Assembly (NCBI RefSeq): GCF_029351045.1
Contig: NZ_JARKIN010000001.1
Location: 3,044,001 to 3,108,000, forward strand
Source: Streptomyces sp. WMMB303
GTDB taxonomy: Bacteria > Actinomycetota > Actinomycetes > Streptomycetales > Streptomycetaceae
Direction: 5' to 3'
Length of the DNA: 64,000 nucleotides
Below the pieces are notes generated by a model. That model was not told where the DNA came from, did no database searches, and worked only from the letters and a program-made list of their open reading frames with translations. A program made the position numbers and the translations under genes. This document shows positions 26,930 through 34,862 of the stretch, piece after piece (within the stretch, counting starts at the first letter, position 1; every line of letters begins with the position of its first letter).

Positions 26930-27721
26930 ATGACCACCAGGACCGGGAACCGGAAGCGATGGCTCATCGCGGTGGCCCTGCTGTGCGCCCTGGCCGTCAC
27001 CGCGGCCGCCGTGGTGCTGATCCGGCAGTACCAACAGGACCGGGCGTCGAAACCCTTCGTCGTCCCCGAGGGGTGGCGCGCCACCCAGGTGTACACGGCG
27101 GCCGACAAGGCGCTCTCCGTGCCCGAGGGCACGACGCGGAAGGCCGCCGAGCGCGCCGCCCGCGCGGGCGAACTCCCCCTCCCCGCCGCGGCGAAGCACA
27201 ATCCCGAGGGGTACCTCTACCCCGCCACCTATCCGGTCCGCGCCAAGACGACCCCGACCGCGCTGCTCACCTTCATGGCCGAGACGGCGAAGGAGCGGCA
27301 CGCGGCGGCGGGCGTGGGCGACTACGACACCCTCGTCATCGCCAGCCTGGTCCAGGCGGAGGCCGACACCCCCGAGGACATGGCGAAGGTCGCCCGCGTC
27401 ATAGACAACCGCCTCAAGCGCGACATGCCGCTACAGATGGACTCGACCATCAACTACGCCCTCGGCCGCTCCACCCTCGACACCAGCCACGCCGACACCC
27501 GCCTCGACTCCCCCTACAACACCTACCGCCACAAGGGCCTGCCTCCCTCTCCCATCAACAACCCGGGCCCCGAAGCCCTGGAAGCCGCCCAGCACCCCAC
27601 TGCCGGCGACTGGCTCTACTTCGTCACCGTGAAACCGGGCGACACCCGTTTCACGGACGACTACGCACAGCACGAGAAATGGGTGGAGGAGTTCAACACC
27701 GAACAGGCCGACGGCGCCTGA
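26930..27721 (+). CDS. Short MltG-like (YceG) endolytic transglycosylase homologue
   Basis: 263 residues. One N-terminal membrane helix, WLIAVALLCALAVTAAAVVL, anchors an extracellular YceG/MltG domain: NPEGYLYPATYPVRAKTTPT, LVQAEADTPEDMAKVARVID, NRLKRDMPLQMDSTINYALG, SPYNTYRHKGLPPSPINNPG and an ending close to the family. MltG cuts nascent glycan strands to set their length. Two oddities are visible. It is much shorter than the usual streptomycete MltG because the LysM-like N-terminal part is reduced. The position where E. coli MltG has its catalytic Glu (IVEKE) reads LVQAE here. It is probably a second, divergent paralogue. The canonical mltG would be expected beside aroE-type genes, outside the window. 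Confidence 0.72.
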   Translation: MTTRTGNRKRWLIAVALLCALAVTAAAVVLIRQYQQDRASKPFVVPEGWRATQVYTAADKALSVPEGTTRKAAERAARAGELPLPAAAKHNPEGYLYPATYPVRAKTTPTALLTFMAETAKERHAAAGVGDYDTLVIASLVQAEADTPEDMAKVARVIDNRLKRDMPLQMDSTINYALGRSTLDTSHADTRLDSPYNTYRHKGLPPSPINNPGPEALEAAQHPTAGDWLYFVTVKPGDTRFTDDYAQHEKWVEEFNTEQADGA

Positions 27722-27917
27722 GCCGATCCGCCACTCGGCACCGGGACCGAGGACCGGACCCGGCGACGAGAGGGGCCGCAGCCGATTTCCCGCGAACCCC
27801 GCAGGCACCGGGCATGAGTACTACGATTTTCTCGGTGTGTCGTACGTCACATGGAGAGTGCGACAGGTGGTCCGTGCGGGAGAGCTGTGTGCCCCGCACG
27901 GGAGATGGGGGGTTCTT

Positions 27918-30023
27918 GTGCGCGAGATGACCAAGGGGATGAATGTAGGGCTCAGCTCTCTCAGCCCCCATGTCGGCTCGGTGCTCGTCGGTCTGAGCTG
28001 GGTCAGCCCGACCGGGGACGGCGACGCGGACGTGTCCGTCCTGCTGCTGGACGCGAACGGCAAGGTGCGCGGAGACAGCGACTTCTACTTCTACAACAAC
28101 CCCACCGCGGCCGACGGCAGTGTGCAGCTTCTGGGCAAGACACCGACGGAGAACGGCGACGAGGACCGCATCAGCTTCGACCTGACCGCCGTCCCGCCGG
28201 GGATCGACCGCATCGTCGTCACCGCGAGCCGCTACGGCGGCCGGAACTTCGAGGAGTTGGCGGACGTCGAGGTCACGCTGGCCGACGGGACCGGCGAGCG
28301 CCTCCTCCGCTTCGCCGTCGAGGACGCCGACACGGTCAGCGCGATCATCTTCGGTGAGCTGTACCGGCGCGGCGGGGAATGGAAGTTCCGGGCCGTCGGC
28401 CAGGGGTACGCCAGCGGACTGGCCGGACTGGCGACGGACTTCGGCGTCGACATCGAGGACGACGCCGGCACCGCGGAAGGCGCTCATGCCGAGGACGGCG
28501 AGGACACGCTCCCCGACGAGCAGGGCACCGCCCGGACCGGGCACACGGCCACGGACGCGCACAGCAGCGCGAACGCTGCCGGGGCCGGGACCGGCAAGGA
28601 GCCCGGGGACGGGGCTGCGCAGGCCGGCGGTCCGGATTCGGTGGCGCCCCCCGGCCCGGCACCGGCTCCGCGCACGGTGCCGACTCCGCGCGCGCCCGAC
28701 GGCCCCGTCCGGCCGACAACGCGTACGCCCCGGCCCCGCACCGCGAAGAAGAAGGTCACCCTGCCCCGGGCGGACCGGAAGGCGCTGGCGGAGAACGAGT
28801 CCTGGCGGCCGTCCCGGCTGGTACCGGTCCCGACGCTCAAGAGCGACCGGGACCGCGAGGTGCGGGCCACCTCGGTGCTGCTGTCGGTGATGGCCCAGGT
28901 GCCGGAGTTCGGCAGGAGACTCACGGCCGCGTTCGGGGCGCCCGCCGGGCGCATGGAGACCTACACCGAAGTCGTCCTCCCGCACGGCGAGACACCGCGC
29001 CGCCCGGACGGGGTGATCCGCGTCGAGCGGGCCGGCAAGCTGTGGACCGCTCTCGTGGAGACCAAGACCAACGGAAGCGCCCTCAAGCCCGACCAGGTGC
29101 AGGCGTACATGGACATCGCCGCACGCCGCGGCTACGAGGCAGTGATCACGGTGTCCAACGACGTCGCGCTGGAGGGCAGCCCGCTCGTCGACGTCAAGAT
29201 CGACGGACGGCGCAAGCACCGCGTGGCCCTCCGGCACCTGTCCTGGGCCGAAGTCACCTACCAGGCGCAGATGCTGATCCGGCACGAGGGCGTCGGAGAC
29301 AAGGCGCACGCCTGGCTGCTCCAGGAACTGCTGCACTACCTGCAGCACGAGAACTCCGGCTGCCACGGCTTCCAGAACATGGGCGCGGCCTGGGTACCCG
29401 TACGCAACGCGATCAACGACGAAACCCTGTGCGAGGGTGATCCGCGCGCTCTGGACGTGGTCGAGAACTGGGAGCGGCTCGTCCGCCAACTGTGCCTCGG
29501 CCTCGGCGGCGAACTCGGGCAGAAGGTGCTGCCCGTCCATCGTGCCAAGCGCGGCGCCGATCCCTCCGCACGCCGCAACCGCCTGGCCGACCGGCTCTGC
29601 CGCGAGGGGCTGCTCCAGGCGGAGTTCCGGATCGACGGCGCCCCCGGAATCCTGGCACTCACCGCGGATCTGCGCACGGGGAAGCTGCGCACCTCCATCG
29701 AGATCCCGGCCCCCGAGAAGGGCTACCCGCTCAGCAGGGCGAAGCGGCTGCTTCGTCGGCTGGCCGAGGCACCGGCGGACCTCCACGTGGAAACGCTGCT
29801 GGAAGGCGGGGCGGGTGGCCCGCGGGGCACGCTGGAGAGGCTGCGGCCGGAACCGGCGGACATGCTCCCGAAGGGCGACGCCGGGATCACCGGTTTCCGG
29901 CTGTCGTTGTTCAAGAGCATGGGCAACAGCCGGGGAAACGCCGAATCCGGCTTCATCCGCAGCGTCGACAACGCGGTGCACCGCTTCTACACGACCGTGG
30001 TGGTGCATCTCGACCAGCCCTGA
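27918..30023 (+). CDS. TerD domain fused to a PD-(D/E)XK nuclease-like domain
   Basis: 701 residues from GTG (GGGGGG seven bases upstream; MTKGMNV three codons later is an alternative). Residues 1-185 are a TerD domain: MTKGMNVGLSSLSPHVGSVL, SVLLLDANGKVRGDSDFYFY, then [20 protein letters not shown], nearly identical to the ending of the terD gene at 24712. A Pro/Ala/Gly-rich linker (190-285) follows. Residues ~290-480 contain RPDGVIRVERAGKLW and TALVETKTNG, i.e. D near 364 and E-x-K near 381-383, then DQVQAYMDIAARRGYEAVIT. This is the layout of a PD-(D/E)XK nuclease core with its downstream Gln/Tyr helix. The C-terminal ~220 residues have no domain I recognise. It would link the TerD stress module to nucleic-acid cleavage or binding; activity is inferred. 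It may be read alone, as 196 gene-free bases precede it. Confidence 0.8.
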   Translation: MREMTKGMNVGLSSLSPHVGSVLVGLSWVSPTGDGDADVSVLLLDANGKVRGDSDFYFYNNPTAADGSVQLLGKTPTENGDEDRISFDLTAVPPGIDRIVVTASRYGGRNFEELADVEVTLADGTGERLLRFAVEDADTVSAIIFGELYRRGGEWKFRAVGQGYASGLAGLATDFGVDIEDDAGTAEGAHAEDGEDTLPDEQGTARTGHTATDAHSSANAAGAGTGKEPGDGAAQAGGPDSVAPPGPAPAPRTVPTPRAPDGPVRPTTRTPRPRTAKKKVTLPRADRKALAENESWRPSRLVPVPTLKSDRDREVRATSVLLSVMAQVPEFGRRLTAAFGAPAGRMETYTEVVLPHGETPRRPDGVIRVERAGKLWTALVETKTNGSALKPDQVQAYMDIAARRGYEAVITVSNDVALEGSPLVDVKIDGRRKHRVALRHLSWAEVTYQAQMLIRHEGVGDKAHAWLLQELLHYLQHENSGCHGFQNMGAAWVPVRNAINDETLCEGDPRALDVVENWERLVRQLCLGLGGELGQKVLPVHRAKRGADPSARRNRLADRLCREGLLQAEFRIDGAPGILALTADLRTGKLRTSIEIPAPEKGYPLSRAKRLLRRLAEAPADLHVETLLEGGAGGPRGTLERLRPEPADMLPKGDAGITGFRLSLFKSMGNSRGNAESGFIRSVDNAVHRFYTTVVVHLDQP

Positions 30024-30239
30024 CCCCCTGTCGGTCCCCGCAGCCGGTCTCCGCAGGACAAGCAGGGACCGACGAAATCAGGCCGTCGAAGCCGGCTGGT
30101 CGGCCCGGCGGCAAGCCTCCTCCCGAACCGCCTGCATTCGCCGCCCGCACGCCGTACGGACCTCCCGGCGGGCGTGCCGCGCACGTCCACCCGGGTTCAC
30201 GAGGGGTGGTCGGATGACAGCGCCGGGTCGAATCGGCCC

Positions 30240-30268
30240 TGTACCGGCGGGTGCGGGGCCGCTATGGT
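30240..30268 (+). promoter_or_regulatory. Candidate promoter for the small-ORF pair
   Basis: TATGGT at 30263-30268 lies 17 bases after TGTACC, a weak sigma-70-like pair. It stands 48 bases before the GTG of the small ORF at 30316. Confidence 0.3.
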
Positions 30269-30315
30269 GAAGGCCCGTCATACACGTTGCGGAGAGCAGT
30301 GAGAGGAGGAATTCC

Positions 30316-30450
30316 GTGCCCTATCGAGAGACACGCTGGAACGCCGCAGATCCCTCGCGGATCGGCGTACACCGTGACCGGCGAGAAGCTGCTGGAGAGG
30401 CCGGATCCTCCAGCTTCTCCGTCCGAGGAGTCGTTCTCCTGTCGTTGTGA
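30316..30450 (+). CDS. Small ORF, possible leader peptide or microprotein (44 aa)
   Basis: A GTG start is preceded at ideal distance by a very strong ribosome site, gagaggagga. The frame runs 44 codons (MPYRETRWNAADPSRIGVHR, then an Ala/Gly/Ser stretch and VVLLSL) and stops at TGA 30448-30450, overlapping the next GTG by four bases. Codons for residues ~24-36 overlap an inverted repeat (gagaagctgctggag versus ctccagcttctc, about 30381-30421), so the message can fold there. No family is recognised. It is either a small functional protein or a leader whose translation controls the next gene. Coding status is inferred from the ribosome site and the coupling. Confidence 0.45.
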   Translation: MPYRETRWNAADPSRIGVHRDRREAAGEAGSSSFSVRGVVLLSL

Positions 30451-30689
30451 ATCACAGAGTGCACGCCCGGCCCGTGTGCGGTAAGGCGAGCGCGATGTAT
30501 CTCGATCTCATGGAAGCCCTCGGCACATTCTTCGGCGGTCTCGGTGCCTTTCTCGCCGCCACGGCCCAACTGCTGAAAACCCTGCAGAAGAAGGACCAGG
30601 AAGAGCGGGGTGCGGGCAGCAGCCACGACGCACCGGTCGGCTGGGAAATCCCCCAGGCGCTGCCCCGCCACCTGACCACCGCGGCCTGA
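30447..30689 (+). CDS. Small hypothetical protein with one hydrophobic segment
   Basis: 80 residues from a GTG that overlaps the stop of the preceding small ORF (GTGA), or 64 residues from ATG 30495. The centre, MYLDLMEALGTFFGGLGAFL, then AATAQLLKTLQKKDQEE, predicts a short amphipathic or membrane-associated helix followed by a charged tail. No signal peptide or domain is recognised. A strong terminator follows at 30855, so the two small ORFs seem to be a complete transcription unit. Size and shape resemble small membrane-active or toxin-like proteins, but nothing proves such a role. Confidence 0.5.
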   Translation: MNHRVHARPVCGKASAMYLDLMEALGTFFGGLGAFLAATAQLLKTLQKKDQEERGAGSSHDAPVGWEIPQALPRHLTTAA

Positions 30690-30854
30690 CCCGCTCCCTC
30701 TGACCTCGCCCTCGGGAGACGCCACCCCGCACCACGCGTCCCTCAGGCCGGCCCAAGCCGGTCGGCCGGCTGAACCCAGCCGGGCCGGGCAGCCGCGTCA
30801 GGCCGCAGGCGCCCTACTTCGGCGTGGCCGGGCACCACACGCGCACGCGCCCCC

Positions 30855-30888
30855 ACAGGGGGAGGAGCACTCCCGCTCCTCCCCCTGT
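30855..30888 (+). terminator. Strong terminator after the small-ORF pair
   Basis: acagggggaggagc pairs perfectly with gctcctccccctgt over a six-base loop. It ends the unit that begins near 30263. The gap 30690-31113 otherwise contains only the palindrome at 30912. Confidence 0.75.
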
Positions 30889-30911
30889 TGCCGCGAGGCC
30901 CGAGGCTGAAC

Positions 30912-30932
30912 GTCGGACATCGGATGTCCGAC
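30912..30932. promoter_or_regulatory. Perfect 10+1+10 palindrome, candidate operator
   Basis: GTCGGACATC, one base, GATGTCCGAC is an exact inverted repeat in non-coding DNA, 181 bases before the anchored protein gene at 31114. The size and single central base suit a dimeric regulator such as a TetR or MarR protein; which one is unknown. Confidence 0.5.
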
Positions 30933-31113
30933 CTCACACGTCCTACGGTTCCCACGCGCCCAACACGCTCCACGCAGAACGCGAAAACCAGCACACAGAC
31001 CCACTCCCAGGCGAGCACTGGTCACAGAATGGCCACCTCTCGTCCAAGTTCTCCACCCGGTGCACCGCAGGGCACTACGGTCACTCCACCCGAAACACAC
31101 TTGGGGGGACGAG

Positions 31114-31635
31114 ATGACCAATCCGTACACCGCTCCCATACCTACGGCTCCCCGCCTGCCCGACACCCGCCCCCTCCGCAAGCGGGTCCTCGTATGGGTC
31201 GCAGGCGTGGCCCTCTTCGTCGCCGGAGTAGGCATCGGCGCCACCGGCGAGGACGGGCAGCAGCCGGTCGGCGACGAGGCGAGACCCGCGACAACTGTCA
31301 CCGCGACTCGGACGGCAGACCCCGAACCCGCGCCCACGGTCACCGAGACCGTCAAAGCCAAGGCGAAACCCCGCCCCACGGTGACCGTCACCATGACCGC
31401 AGCCGCGAAGGCGGCCGACGACGGCGGCGACGGAGGCGGCGGCAACAGCAGTGACACCAGCAGCGGCCAGGGCAGCTCGGGCACCTGCTCGATCGTCTCC
31501 AACTCGGGGAACTGCTATTCGGCAGGGCAGTACTGCCGCAACGGCGACCACGGCGCCACCACCTCCACCGCGAGCGGCCGGACGCTCAAGTGCGCCTCCT
31601 CCCGCTCGGGCTCCTGGCGCTGGACATACAACTGA
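31114..31635 (+). CDS. Membrane-anchored protein with Cys-rich extracellular C-terminus
   Basis: 173 residues from ATG with GGGGGGACGAG just upstream. A short cytoplasmic start is followed by one membrane helix, VLVWVAGVALFVAGVGIGAT (about 25-44), then a Thr/Lys/Pro linker with repeated TVTxT units, a Gly/Ser bridge, and a ~50-residue C-terminal module. That module has four cysteines and a conserved look: SGTCSIVSNSGNCYSAGQYC, then RNGDHGATTSTASGRTLKC and a WRWTYN end. I have seen this module at the end of many actinobacterial envelope proteins, but it has no assigned function. The four Cys suggest two disulfides outside the cell. Confidence 0.72.
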   Translation: MTNPYTAPIPTAPRLPDTRPLRKRVLVWVAGVALFVAGVGIGATGEDGQQPVGDEARPATTVTATRTADPEPAPTVTETVKAKAKPRPTVTVTMTAAAKAADDGGDGGGGNSSDTSSGQGSSGTCSIVSNSGNCYSAGQYCRNGDHGATTSTASGRTLKCASSRSGSWRWTYN

Positions 31636-31642
31636 CGCCCCA

Positions 31643-33091
31643 TCAGTCCAGCACAGGCACGGCATCGTGGTCGTCGCCCCGCTCGGCCCGCTCGGCACGT
31701 GCGGGCGGGCCGGACCGGCGCAGGACGAGAAGCGCGACGAGGACGGCGGCGGCCAACAGCCCGGCGCCGAGGCGCAGGCCGAGCGCGTACCCCGTGTTGA
31801 GCGCCTCGGGAGTGACGGCGCCGCCGGCGCGGTGCTGGGCCGCGGTGCCCAGTACCGCCAGCCCGAGGGAGGCACCGATCTGGCGAGAGCTGTTGAGCAG
31901 GCCGGACGCGGTACCCACCTCATGCGCTGCCACCCCCGCGGTGGCGGTGGAGACGACGGGCCCGAGGCAGAGCCCGAAGCCGGCCCCGGCGACGACCGAC
32001 GGCCCGAGGACATCGGTGGCGAAGGCGCCGTCGGCGCTGATCAGGCCGAACCAGGCGAACCCGGCCGCGGTCAGCGACCCGCCGACGACCAGCAGGGTGC
32101 GGGGCGCGACGCGGTAGCCGAGGACGATGGCGAGCACCGACCCGGCGATCACCGCGAGGGCGAAGGGCAGGAACATCACCCCGGTCAGCGCCGGACCGTT
32201 CCCGAGGACCTGCTGGAGGTAGAGGGAGACGAAGTAGAAGGACGCGGCCATCGCCGCACCCACCAGGAGATTGTAGGTGTTCGCACCCGCGACCGATCTG
32301 TTGGCGAACAGGCCCAGCCGGACCAGCGGTTCGCGGGCCGTGGTCCGCTCGACGTGGAGGAACGCGGCCAGCAGCACAGCGGCGACCGCCAGCGTCACCA
32401 GAGTGACCAGCGAGCCCCAGGCGTACCGGTCGGTCCGGACGATGCCGAACACCAGCAGCGTCGTCCCCGCCGTCACCAGGACGGCACCGAGCACGTCCGG
32501 ACGGCCACGGGGAGCCGGCGCGCTGTCGGCGACGCCGCGCCAGGCCAGTGCCAGCGCGCAGGCGGCCATCGGCACGTTCACGAACATCACCCAGCGCCAG
32601 TCGGCGTACTCGGTGAGCAACCCGCCCATCAGCACGCCCATGGCGCCGCCCGCGGCGTTCATCGCACTCCACACACCGAAGGCCCGGACCCGCGCCCGCC
32701 CCTCGAGGAACGTCTCGGCCAGCACCGCCAGCGCGGCCGGTGCCAGCGCGGCGGCCCCCACGCCCTGCGCGGCCCGGGCGGCGACGAGGTGGCCGGGCTC
32801 ATGGGCGAGGCCCCCGACCAGCGAGGCAAGGCCGAACAGAGCCAGCCCGAGCAGCAGGACGCGCTTGCGGCCGTACCGGTCCGCGGTCCGGCCTCCCAGG
32901 AGCAGCAGCCCGCCGAAGGTGAGGGCGTAGGCGTGGATGACCCAGGTCAGGCCCGCATCGCTGAAGCCGAGACCCTCGGCAATCTTCGGGAGTCCGACAT
33001 TCACGACCGACAGGTCCAGCGACACCATGAACTGCACGACAGCCACCGCGGCAAGCGTCAATCCGGGGCGGGCGGTTCGGCTCTCCGTCAT
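31643..33091 (-). CDS. MFS drug:H+ antiporter, DHA2 (14-helix) family
   Basis: 482 residues, with about 14 hydrophobic segments. FMVSLDLSVVNVGLPKIAEG matches DHA2 motif D1, GLLLLGGRTADRYGRKRVLL is motif A of the major facilitator family, and GGAMGVLMGGLLTEYADWRW follows the motif C pattern. It is an export pump for drugs or metabolites driven by the proton gradient. CGGAGAAG stands before the ATG. A TetR gene is transcribed away from it, with a palindromic operator between, so induction by the exported compound is likely. Confidence 0.88.
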   Translation of the reverse strand: MTESRTARPGLTLAAVAVVQFMVSLDLSVVNVGLPKIAEGLGFSDAGLTWVIHAYALTFGGLLLLGGRTADRYGRKRVLLLGLALFGLASLVGGLAHEPGHLVAARAAQGVGAAALAPAALAVLAETFLEGRARVRAFGVWSAMNAAGGAMGVLMGGLLTEYADWRWVMFVNVPMAACALALAWRGVADSAPAPRGRPDVLGAVLVTAGTTLLVFGIVRTDRYAWGSLVTLVTLAVAAVLLAAFLHVERTTAREPLVRLGLFANRSVAGANTYNLLVGAAMAASFYFVSLYLQQVLGNGPALTGVMFLPFALAVIAGSVLAIVLGYRVAPRTLLVVGGSLTAAGFAWFGLISADGAFATDVLGPSVVAGAGFGLCLGPVVSTATAGVAAHEVGTASGLLNSSRQIGASLGLAVLGTAAQHRAGGAVTPEALNTGYALGLRLGAGLLAAAVLVALLVLRRSGPPARAERAERGDDHDAVPVLD

Positions 33092-33139
33092 CGCGTTCTT
33101 CTCCGTTCCCGGCGGGGGCCCGTGGCGGGGCGGGGCAAA

Positions 33140-33159
33140 TTTTCGAACATGTTCCAAAA
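33140..33159. promoter_or_regulatory. Palindromic TetR-type operator
   Basis: TTTTCGAACATGTTCCAAAA is an inverted repeat with 9 of 10 positions paired around a perfect GAACATGTTC core. It lies 49 bases before the MFS start and ~160 before the TetR start. It is AT-rich compared with its surroundings. Confidence 0.65.
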
Positions 33160-33317
33160 GTAGCACTGGAGCGTCCGCGCTCACAAAGAGCTTCGGGAGC
33201 GGGCCACGACTGCGCGGACGGCGAGGGATCACCGCGCTCAGCGGCATGGGCGGGACGGCCTCGTCCACGGCGGAGGCGCCGTCCTCGTCCCGACAGACGG
33301 GACGGCATGATGGGGCA

Positions 33318-34181
33318 ATGCCTCGACCGCCCGAACCGTCCGAGCCGACCGGCCCACACGAGTCAGCCGAGACACGTGAGACGCCCGACGTACGTGAGAT
33401 GTCCGAGGCACGCGAGTCACCCGCACCGAGACCGCAGGACGGGAGCGCTCGCACCGGCACTCGCACCGGCCCCGCCAGGGACTCCGGCCGCAGCGGACGC
33501 ACCGGTCGCACCGGCCGCCCGCGGTTGACCTCCCGCGCGGAGATCCTGGCGGCGGCCCGCCGGCTCATCGACCGGGACGGCTGGGAGAAACTGACCATCC
33601 GCCGCCTGGCCGCCGAACTCGGCGTCGGCGCGACGACCCTGTACCACCACATCCGGGACAAGGACGAACTGCTCGTCCTCCTCCTCAACCACCACGTCGA
33701 CCAGAGCGAACGCCCGCAACTGCCGGACGACCCGCGCGACCGCGTCGTCACGGCCGCCACCGCCCTGCACGACGCCCTCGCCAACTGGCCCTGGGCCGCG
33801 GAGATCCTCACCGCCGACGGATTCGTCGGCCTGCTCGACGCATCGGCCCTGTGGATGGTCGAAGCCATCGTCGCCGGAGCCGAGGACTGCGGCTGCACAC
33901 CCGCCCAGGCCGTCGACGTCTTCCGGGACCTCTGGTACTACACCGTCGGCGAGATCCTCGTCCGCGCCCACTCGGTGCGCCGACCGGCCGACGGCACGCA
34001 CCCCGCCCCCCGCGGCCCCTCCTTCAGCGGCCTCGACGCCACGCAGACGCCCCGCCTCGCCGCCATCGGCGACCGGTGGCCGGAGCTGGCCGCACGCGAC
34101 ACCTACGCCCGCGGACTCCGCACCTTCGCCGACGCGCTCCTCCCCCACACCCCGCCGACCACACCCACAACCACCGCCTGA
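33318..34181 (+). CDS. TetR-family transcriptional regulator of the MFS pump
   Basis: 287 residues. An unusually long N-terminal tail (~72 residues, rich in Pro, Glu, Arg and Thr-Gly-Arg repeats) precedes the helix-turn-helix: SRAEILAAARRLIDRDGWEK and LGVGATTLYHHIRDKDELLV. The C-terminal domain (DQSERPQLPDDPRDRVVTAA onward) is of the TetR_C type seen with exporters. It is divergent from the MFS gene across a palindromic operator, hence probable repressor of the pump and itself. Starts upstream in the same frame (for example 33246) or after the tail are possible; the long tail is the odd feature. Confidence 0.83.
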   Translation: MPRPPEPSEPTGPHESAETRETPDVREMSEARESPAPRPQDGSARTGTRTGPARDSGRSGRTGRTGRPRLTSRAEILAAARRLIDRDGWEKLTIRRLAAELGVGATTLYHHIRDKDELLVLLLNHHVDQSERPQLPDDPRDRVVTAATALHDALANWPWAAEILTADGFVGLLDASALWMVEAIVAGAEDCGCTPAQAVDVFRDLWYYTVGEILVRAHSVRRPADGTHPAPRGPSFSGLDATQTPRLAAIGDRWPELAARDTYARGLRTFADALLPHTPPTTPTTTA

Positions 34182-34415
34182 GCCCGCGCACCCAGCCGGC
34201 ACGTCCAGCACAGAGCACGCCCTGCACGGAACATGCGCACACGACAAGCGCCGGCGCGCCGCCGCACCGCACCTCGGATGCGCGACGCTTCCGCGCCGAA
34301 CGGGGATGAACCCGCCCGCGACGGGTACGGCGTCGCACATACGGCAGCCGCCCGACGCCCATCATCAGGAACGGGCGCTGCTGACGGCCCATCTACGCAC
34401 CGCCCGGGGGACGAC

Positions 34416-34622
34416 ATGGACGAGAGCAACTTCCTGCGCGAGCGGTTTCGCTGGGCACTCCGCGCAGGCGGCGCCCTCACGGCCTTCTGCGTCGTAGGGG
34501 CGGTGCTGTCCGCCCTGTTCGGCGCCCCCGACCTGGTGTCCTGGCCCGTGGCAGCGGGTGCGGCCGTCGTCGGCTGGCGCGTCGGCAACCAGCTGATGCA
34601 GCGCTACGAAGGCCGCCGGTGA
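34416..34622 (+). CDS. Small two-helix membrane protein
   Basis: 68 residues from ATG, preceded by CGGGGGACGAC. Two hydrophobic stretches, AGGALTAFCVVGAVLSALFG and LVSWPVAAGAAVVGWRVGNQ, are joined by a short Ala-Pro-Asp turn, with charged ends (MDESNFLRERFRW and MQRYEGRR). It has no recognised domain. It follows the TetR gene by 234 bases of non-coding DNA. Streptomycetes carry many such small membrane proteins of unknown role. Confidence 0.6.
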   Translation: MDESNFLRERFRWALRAGGALTAFCVVGAVLSALFGAPDLVSWPVAAGAAVVGWRVGNQLMQRYEGRR

Positions 34623-34862
34623 CGCGGTGACAACCGGCCGGGGCCACACCGGCTGCCTGTCGGTGGGGGTGCGGGCGTCCCCTGAAAAAGCAGTGGAGCG
34701 GCAGTCCGGGGTGCCGCTACCGTGCTACCGCCCTTGTCGCCTCACCGAGGACGTGCCCTTGTACACCAAGTGAGACCCCCCGAGTGCTGATCTGTCGCGC
34801 GTCGCGCCTGTGCGCCGCGCTGCTTTCCGCTGCGGACTTCTCACTGAAACCGGTGTACTGCT

